Of a DNA stretch of 9,684 bases, positions 5,615 through 9,684 are shown in pieces. This DNA comes from Gemmatimonadaceae bacterium (GTDB taxonomy: Bacteria; Gemmatimonadota; Gemmatimonadetes; Gemmatimonadales; Gemmatimonadaceae). Positions within the stretch are counted from its first letter, which is position 1, and the number at the start of each line of letters is the position of its first letter. A model generated the notes under the pieces. The model searched no databases. It was given only the letters and a program-made list of their open reading frames with translations, and was not told the origin of the DNA. The DNA lies in assembly GCA_019689955.1 (NCBI GenBank), contig JADGGM010000060.1, positions 1-9,684 of the forward strand. The letters run 5' to 3'. The position numbers and the translations under genes are program-made.

Positions 5615-6469
5615 CTACGAGCGTGAGCGGAGGGTCACGGCCCTCCGAATCGCCTCCAGCTTCTCCCCCTCCGTCCCCGCCCCGGGCGCCACGTCGAGCG
5701 CGGCGCGCGAGAGGACGCGGTACACCTCGAGCACCTCGGGGTCGCTCGCCAGCGCGGCGAGGTGGCGCTGCACCGTCTCCACGTCGCCGCGCACGATCGG
5801 TCCGGTGAGGGCCTGCGCGCCTTCGCGCTCGCGCAGGTTCTCGGTCGCGGCGAAGAAGAGCGGGCGCAGCGCGCGCCGCGCAACGTCGGGCGCGACCCCG
5901 GCCTCGGCGAGCACGCGTTCTCCGAGCGCGAGGAGCACGGCGTGGAAGTTCGAGACGAGCACCGCGGCGGCGTGATAGCGCGCCTTCTCCCCGGCGGGGA
6001 TCTCGAGCGTCTCGGCGCCGAGGGCGGCGGCGAGCTCGCGCGCGGCCGCCCGCGCGCCCGCGTCGCCATCGACGCCGACCCACGCGCCGCGCAGGAGCGC
6101 CGCGGCGCGCGCGGGATCGGCGAGCGGCACCAGCGGATGGAACGTTCCTGCCTCGTGGCCGCGCGCGCGCACGAGGGCGAGCGCCTCGGGATCCTGGCTC
6201 CCGCTCGCGTGGAGCACCACGGCCCCGGGGGCGAGCGGCGCCTCGGCGAGCTGCCGGATCGCGTCGTCCATCTGCGCGTCGCGCACCGTCACGAGCACCA
6301 CCGTCGCCTCGCCGAGCGCGGCGGGGAGCGGGCCGACGGTCACGCCGTCCGGCCCGCCAGCGTTCCGCCGCCCGTGCACGCCGGCCACGGTGATCCCGGA
6401 TGCGCGAAGGGCGCGGGCGAGGCCCAGTCCGGCCCGCCCCGCGCCCAGCACGAAGACGCGCGCGCTCAC
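5615..6469 (-). CDS. Rossmann-fold protein with DUF2520 domain
   Basis: 284-residue cytoplasmic protein of a widespread family without assigned function. The N-terminus has the nucleotide-binding glycine motif VFVLGAGRAGLGLA (G9, G11, G14), then VVLVTVRDAQMDDAI and VVLHASGS as in NADP-dependent reductases of the ProC/ketopantoate reductase/F420-dependent type. The DUF2520 half shows GTFHPLVPL (108-116), KARYHAAAVLVSNF (162-175) and ALTGPIVRGD (220-229), all typical. NAD(P) binding is expected; the substrate is unknown. Start is a GTG whose last bases overlap the stop of the protease gene (GTGA), so it is translationally coupled as the last gene of the minus-strand operon. The stop is TAG. Confidence 0.93.
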   Translation of the reverse strand: MSARVFVLGAGRAGLGLARALRASGITVAGVHGRRNAGGPDGVTVGPLPAALGEATVVLVTVRDAQMDDAIRQLAEAPLAPGAVVLHASGSQDPEALALVRARGHEAGTFHPLVPLADPARAAALLRGAWVGVDGDAGARAAARELAAALGAETLEIPAGEKARYHAAAVLVSNFHAVLLALGERVLAEAGVAPDVARRALRPLFFAATENLREREGAQALTGPIVRGDVETVQRHLAALASDPEVLEVYRVLSRAALDVAPGAGTEGEKLEAIRRAVTLRSRS

Positions 6470-8103
6470 GACGTGCCGTGCGGGACGTCTTCCTGCTTCG
6501 CCGCGCGCCGCGCGGCCGCGCGCGCGAGCACGTCGCGCTCGGTGCTCGCCCCGGCCACGAGATCGAGCGCCGCGGCCACCACGCGGTCGTCGCGCAGCTT
6601 GCGGCGGAACTCGGCGTCGGCGCCGAACACGTAGCGCGTGATCTCGTAGCCGAGCAGACGGTCCACCGTGCGCGCGGCAGCGTCGAAGTGCGCCCGGTCG
6701 AGCGCGATCCGCTTCGCCGCCAGGCGGCGCCAGAACGCCTCACGCATCGCCGGCGTGACCACGAAATCGGGGGACGCCACCTGCTTCGACGCCTTCACGT
6801 CCAGCGCGTACTCGGTGAGCGCGTCGCGGAAGCGCGGGATGTCCTGGCCGAGCGACCGCCAGAAGGCGAGCATGCCGTCGGTGGAATCCTCGCTGGCGAC
6901 GATGAGGTCGGGGGTGATCCCGCCGCCGCCGTACACCACGCGCCCGTCGTCGGTGCGATACGGCGTGCGCGCCGCCAGCGGCTTCTCCACGGCGCTGTCC
7001 GGGCGATCGTCGCCGTCGTCGGACGCCGCGGTCGTGTCGGTCGTGGGTTTCTGGATGCTCCGGCCGGAGGGGGTGAACCAGCGCGCCGTGGTGAGCTTGA
7101 GCGCCCCCGCGCCCCCGCCGAGCTGGAACACCGACTGCGCGCTCCCCTTCCCGTACGTCGTCGAGCCGACGATCACGGCGCGGTCGTGGTCCTGCAGCGC
7201 CCCGGCGACGATCTCCGCCGCGCTCGCGCTGTGCTCGTCCACCAGCGCGACCACCACCAGGTCGGGCCAGAGCTGGCGCGCCTCGTCCGTGAACTCGTGC
7301 GTCGCCTCCGGCGAGCGCCCGCGCATCGAGACGATCTTCTGCCCCGGGTCGAGGAACATGTCGGCGATCCCCACCCCTTCCTCCAGCAACCCGCCGGGGT
7401 TCGCACGGAGATCGAAGAGCAGCGTCTTCATCCCGCGCCGCCGCAGCGAGGCGATCGCGTTGCGCAGCTCGTCCTCGCTCGACTGGCTGAAGATCGTCAG
7501 GTCCACGTACCCCGTGCGGTCGGTCAGCATCATCGGGTGGCGCACGGAGCGGACGTGGATCTCCGCGCGCTGCACGGTGAACGGCAGGCGCGCCGCCACG
7601 CCGGGGCGCTCGATGAGCAGCGCGACGGACGAGCCCTTGGGCCCGCGGAGCGCATCGCGCGCCTCGTCGGCGGAGAGCCCCTCGGTGCTCCGGCCGTCGA
7701 CGGCCACGATGCGGTCCCCGGGCTGGATCCCCGCCCGCTCCGCCGGGGTCCCGGGGAGGGGAGAGATGACGGTGATCCACCCGTCGCGCACGTCGATCTG
7801 CACGCCGAGCCCGGCGTACGTGCCGGAGGTGCTCTCGTTGAGACGGCGCAGCCGGTCGGGGGTGAGGTACGTGGAGTGCGGGTCGTGCAGCTCCTCGACC
7901 ATCCCCGCGGTGGCCTTCTGGTACAGCTCCGCCTCGGGGATCGAGTCGACGTAGTCGCGCGCGACGCGGTCGAGCACGTCGTCGAACAGACGCGCGCGCG
8001 CGTACACGCTGTCGGTGCGCTCGAACCCGCGCTGCAGGAGCCACCCGCCGGAGACGAGCGCGCCGGTCAATGCGGTAAACGCGATGAACGCCCGAGAACG
8101 CAT
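6466..8103 (-). CDS. S41 family C-terminal processing peptidase with PDZ domain
   Basis: 545-residue serine protease of the CtpA/Prc type, probably membrane-anchored in the periplasm. Residues 5-24 are one hydrophobic signal-anchor segment. The PDZ domain spans about 93-170 (GTYAGLGVQI, PAERAGIQPGDRIVAVDG). The catalytic domain has GYVDLTIFSQSS, LLFDLRANPGGLL (228-240), HSASAAEIVAGALQD with S294 as nucleophile by alignment to the family SASAS motif, and TTYGKG with general base K319. The domain closes with YGGGGITPDLIV (391-402), interrupted by an acidic Asp/Thr-rich linker (about 353-380). A further roughly 140-residue helical C-terminal part (405-545) is longer than in basic CtpA proteins. 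The ATG at 8103 is chosen over the longer open frame because GAGG lies five bases ahead and the anchor follows; the upstream stretch belongs to tmk in another frame. Substrates are unknown. Confidence 0.95.
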   Translation of the reverse strand: MRSRAFIAFTALTGALVSGGWLLQRGFERTDSVYARARLFDDVLDRVARDYVDSIPEAELYQKATAGMVEELHDPHSTYLTPDRLRRLNESTSGTYAGLGVQIDVRDGWITVISPLPGTPAERAGIQPGDRIVAVDGRSTEGLSADEARDALRGPKGSSVALLIERPGVAARLPFTVQRAEIHVRSVRHPMMLTDRTGYVDLTIFSQSSEDELRNAIASLRRRGMKTLLFDLRANPGGLLEEGVGIADMFLDPGQKIVSMRGRSPEATHEFTDEARQLWPDLVVVALVDEHSASAAEIVAGALQDHDRAVIVGSTTYGKGSAQSVFQLGGGAGALKLTTARWFTPSGRSIQKPTTDTTAASDDGDDRPDSAVEKPLAARTPYRTDDGRVVYGGGGITPDLIVASEDSTDGMLAFWRSLGQDIPRFRDALTEYALDVKASKQVASPDFVVTPAMREAFWRRLAAKRIALDRAHFDAAARTVDRLLGYEITRYVFGADAEFRRKLRDDRVVAAALDLVAGASTERDVLARAAARRAAKQEDVPHGTS

Positions 8104-8108
8104 CAGCA

Positions 8109-8112
8109 CCTC
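8109..8112 (-). promoter_or_regulatory. Ribosome binding site of the S41 peptidase gene
   Basis: GAGG on the minus strand, five bases before the ATG at 8103, in the 25-nt gap after tmk. It fixes the start inside an open frame that runs about 70 codons further upstream. Confidence 0.7.
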
Positions 8113-8128
8113 GGCGGGCTCCCCCGCC

Positions 8129-8809
8129 TCACGAACGAGACTCGTCGAGCGCGGTGAAGGTGTCGGGCCACCGCGCGGCGAGCTGCGCCAGCACGCGCTC
8201 GAACACCTCCTCCACCCCGCCGTCGCCGTCGACCGCGACGATGGGGCCGCACTCGGGGTGGTCCGTCTGCCAATCGCGCGACACGAACATCGCGAGCGCC
8301 CGCTCCACCCGCGCATGGAACTCGTGCCCGGCCTGTTCCATCCGATCGGGCGCGCCCCGCCGTTCCCTGCGCGCGCGCGCGGCGGCGGCGGGGATGGTCA
8401 GGAGGAGCGTGAGATCGGGGACGATCCCGCGCGTGGCGAGCGCGTTGGCCTGGCGGATCTCCCCCTCGGGGAGCCCCCTCCCAGCAATCTGGTACGCGTA
8501 GGTCGACAAGAACAAGCGGTCGGCGAGCACCACGAGCCCGCGCGCGAGCGCGGGGGCCACGACGTCGGCCATGAGCTCCGCCCGCGACGCCATGAACAGC
8601 AGCGCCTCGGCGCGGGGGTCCATGTGCCGCCCGGGCTCCAGGAGGAGGCGCCGGATCTCGTCGCCGAGCGGCGTCCCCCCCGGCTCGCGCACGTTCACGT
8701 GCGGCACGCCGTGCTGCTCGAGCCACGCGTCGAGGCGGCGGAGCTGTGTCGTCTTCCCCGCCCCCTCGGGGCCCTCGAGCACGATGAGCCGGCCTGGCGC
8801 CACGCTCAC
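8129..8809 (-). CDS. tmk: Thymidylate kinase (dTMP kinase)
   Basis: 226-residue enzyme phosphorylating dTMP to dTDP with ATP, essential for dTTP supply. Seen in order: P-loop LEGPEGAGKTTQ (11-22), REPGGTPLGDEIR (41-53), which binds the substrate, LLFMASRAEL (70-79), DRLFLSTYAYQ (97-107), and the LID segment with RRERRGAPDRMEQ near 147-159. The P-loop has Gly, and the basic residues are in the LID, as in the bacterial (E. coli-like) class. In the DR motif the family's usual Asp before Ser-Thr is Leu (DRLFLST), a mild deviation. The GTG at 8809 is chosen because it gives MSVAPGRLIVLEG, the normal distance to the P-loop, and overlaps the previous stop as GTGA; a longer frame starting further upstream would cover the neighbour gene. 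The C-terminus is about 15 residues longer than usual. Third gene of the minus-strand operon. Confidence 0.96.
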   Translation of the reverse strand: MSVAPGRLIVLEGPEGAGKTTQLRRLDAWLEQHGVPHVNVREPGGTPLGDEIRRLLLEPGRHMDPRAEALLFMASRAELMADVVAPALARGLVVLADRLFLSTYAYQIAGRGLPEGEIRQANALATRGIVPDLTLLLTIPAAAARARRERRGAPDRMEQAGHEFHARVERALAMFVSRDWQTDHPECGPIVAVDGDGGVEEVFERVLAQLAARWPDTFTALDESRS

Positions 8810-9165
8810 CCCAGCGTGATGATCTGGCTCGTCGCGCCCTTCCGGATCCCGTCGAGGATCCATTCGTTCACGCGGACCATCACCTTGTCGAAGTTCTCCT
8901 GTGCGATGGCCACGTGCTGGTACACGGGGTTGACCTGCACCTGCTCGAGGAGCCGGTCGAGCTGCTGCTCCATCTCCGGGGTCGGCCGCTCGCCGCGGTC
9001 GATCATGTGTTGCGCGTCCGCGCGCAACTGCTCCATCTGCCGGAGCAGCGCGACGGCGTCGCGGTCGTTGTTGAGCGCGTCGTTGGCGCGCTTCACGGCC
9101 TGGTACTCGGGGCTCTGCCCGATGATCCGGCCGAGGTCTTTGGCTTTGTCTTCGAGCACGCTCAT
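8806..9165 (-). CDS. YlbF/YmcA-family (Com_YlbF) protein
   Basis: 119-residue, mostly helical cytoplasmic protein: MSVLEDKAKDLGRIIGQSPEYQAVKRA, then LNNDRDAVALLRQMEQLRADAQ, then PTPEMEQQLDRLLEQVQVNPVY and ENFDKVMVRVNEWI. This alternation of helices, with the conserved N-x-x-V/P-x-Y turn, matches YlbF/YmcA (formerly DUF964). In Bacillus subtilis YlbF, YmcA and YaaT form a complex that tunes RNase Y-dependent mRNA cleavage, competence and biofilm formation; whether this distant relative does the same is unknown. Start ATG overlaps the prmC stop (ATGA), and its own stop overlaps the tmk start (GTGA), so it is tightly coupled on both sides. A longer open frame upstream only crosses prmC. Confidence 0.88.
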   Translation of the reverse strand: MSVLEDKAKDLGRIIGQSPEYQAVKRANDALNNDRDAVALLRQMEQLRADAQHMIDRGERPTPEMEQQLDRLLEQVQVNPVYQHVAIAQENFDKVMVRVNEWILDGIRKGATSQIITLG

Positions 9166-9684
9166 GCGTCCTTTCGCCTCGCCAGGAGGATTCGTTCGCG
9201 TCCGGTGAGGTCCAGCCTCACCGACACGTCGCGGTACCGGCCGTCGGCGAGGGCGAGCTCCGCCGCCAACGACGCACGCCGCGAATCGACTTCGAGCGCC
9301 AGCACCCCACCGGGCTCGAGCACACCGGCGGCGTCCCGGATGATCCCGGCCGTCGCCGCCATCCCTGCTCCGCCGCTGAACAGCGCGATCGGCGGCTCCC
9401 AATCACGGACGCTCGGCGGCAGCGCCGCCGCCTCGTCGTACGCAATGTACGGCGGATTCGCCACGAGCGCGCGGGCCCGCACGTCCTGCACCGGTGCGAG
9501 GAGCGAGCCGTGCCGCAGCTCCACCGGCGCCCGGAGCGCCGGGGCGAGGCGCTCCACGTTCCCCCGCGCCACCGCGAGCGCCTCGCGCGACACATCGGTC
9601 GCGATCACCCGCGCGAAGGGCCCCTCGCTCGCCAACGCGAGCGCGATCGCCCCCGACCCGGTCCCGATGTCGACCGCCACGCCC
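9162..9684 (-). CDS. prmC: Peptide chain release factor N5-glutamine methyltransferase, C-terminal part (5' end outside window)
   Basis: Partial gene; about 173 residues are visible and the N-terminal helical domain is beyond the right edge. PrmC (HemK) methylates the glutamine of the GGQ motif of release factors RF1/RF2 with S-adenosylmethionine, raising termination efficiency. The visible part starts in the SAM-binding motif AVDIGTGSGAIALALA, followed by VIATDVSREAL, then the substrate-binding LVANPPYIAYDE with the diagnostic NPPY, and VRDWEPPIALFSGGAGM, both characteristic of PrmC over other methyltransferases. Its stop overlaps the next ATG. In many bacteria prmC follows prfA (RF1), which would be expected to the right of the window. 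Confidence 0.95.
   Translation of the reverse strand, partial: GVAVDIGTGSGAIALALASEGPFARVIATDVSREALAVARGNVERLAPALRAPVELRHGSLLAPVQDVRARALVANPPYIAYDEAAALPPSVRDWEPPIALFSGGAGMAATAGIIRDAAGVLEPGGVLALEVDSRRASLAAELALADGRYRDVSVRLDLTGRERILLARRKDA

Noticed and set aside
4992..6743. Open frame of 583 codons on the minus strand across the toxin gene and DUF2520
   Set aside because: Arginine-dominated translation, out of frame with DUF2520 and antisense to an intact PIN domain.
6400..8157. Open frame of 585 codons on the plus strand opposite the protease and DUF2520 genes
   Set aside because: Arg/Ala/His-rich translation without recognisable motifs, mirroring two well-identified minus-strand genes. High GC at third positions removes stop codons from the opposite strand.
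8810..8863. Earlier start for thymidylate kinase adding 18 residues
   Set aside because: It would overlap the YlbF-like gene more deeply; the GTG at 8809 gives the normal P-loop distance and a GTGA overlap like the other junctions.
1..9684. Novel defence or mobile system, CRISPR array, tRNA or transposon
   Set aside because: Apart from the standard toxin-antitoxin pair all genes belong to recognised housekeeping or widespread families; I saw no tandem spaced repeats, cloverleaf sequence, transposase or integrase.

Overview
The window is a stretch of bacterial chromosome with very high GC (roughly 70% by eye) and almost no non-coding DNA. I count twelve protein genes, two of them cut by the window edges, and no RNA gene, CRISPR array, insertion sequence or prophage. 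The gene families (SMC, type I-beta DAHP synthase, periplasmic LolA, YlbF-family protein, long S41 protease) point to a Gram-negative-type bacterium outside the well-studied phyla. Gemmatimonadota is my best guess, from protein style and composition only; no marker gene proves it.

Left block, plus strand (1-4726): the C-terminal half of the chromosome condensin Smc; a metallo-beta-lactamase-fold hydrolase of the RNase Z/PhnP-like kind; a DAHP synthase (first step of aromatic amino acid synthesis) whose ATG shares one base with the preceding stop codon; after a 71-bp GC-rich gap, a LolA-like lipoprotein carrier with a signal peptide; after 114 bp, a small multi-pass membrane protein resembling DUF2269.

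Middle (4727-5606): a type II toxin-antitoxin pair, a Phd/YefM-type antitoxin followed by a VapC-like PIN-domain RNase toxin. It has its own AT-richer leader with a plausible promoter, a good Shine-Dalgarno sequence and a 14-bp palindrome with repeated TGACCAT half-sites, a likely autoregulatory operator. Two further inverted repeats lie inside the toxin gene: a 12-bp stem near its 5' end, and a perfect 20-bp palindrome near its 3' end that shares the core ACCATGGT with the operator.

Right block, minus strand (5615-9684, transcribed right to left): prmC (release-factor methyltransferase, cut by the window edge) - YlbF-family protein - tmk (thymidylate kinase) - S41 C-terminal processing protease - Rossmann/DUF2520 protein. 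Three of the four junctions are 4-nt ATGA/GTGA overlaps and the fourth is a 25-nt gap with a good ribosome binding site, so this is almost certainly one operon. It converges on the toxin gene with only 8 nt between the stop codons.

Most of the window is ordinary housekeeping. The toxin-antitoxin module wedged between two converging housekeeping blocks, with its three symmetric DNA elements, is the part most worth checking. I did not find a clearly new multi-gene system.
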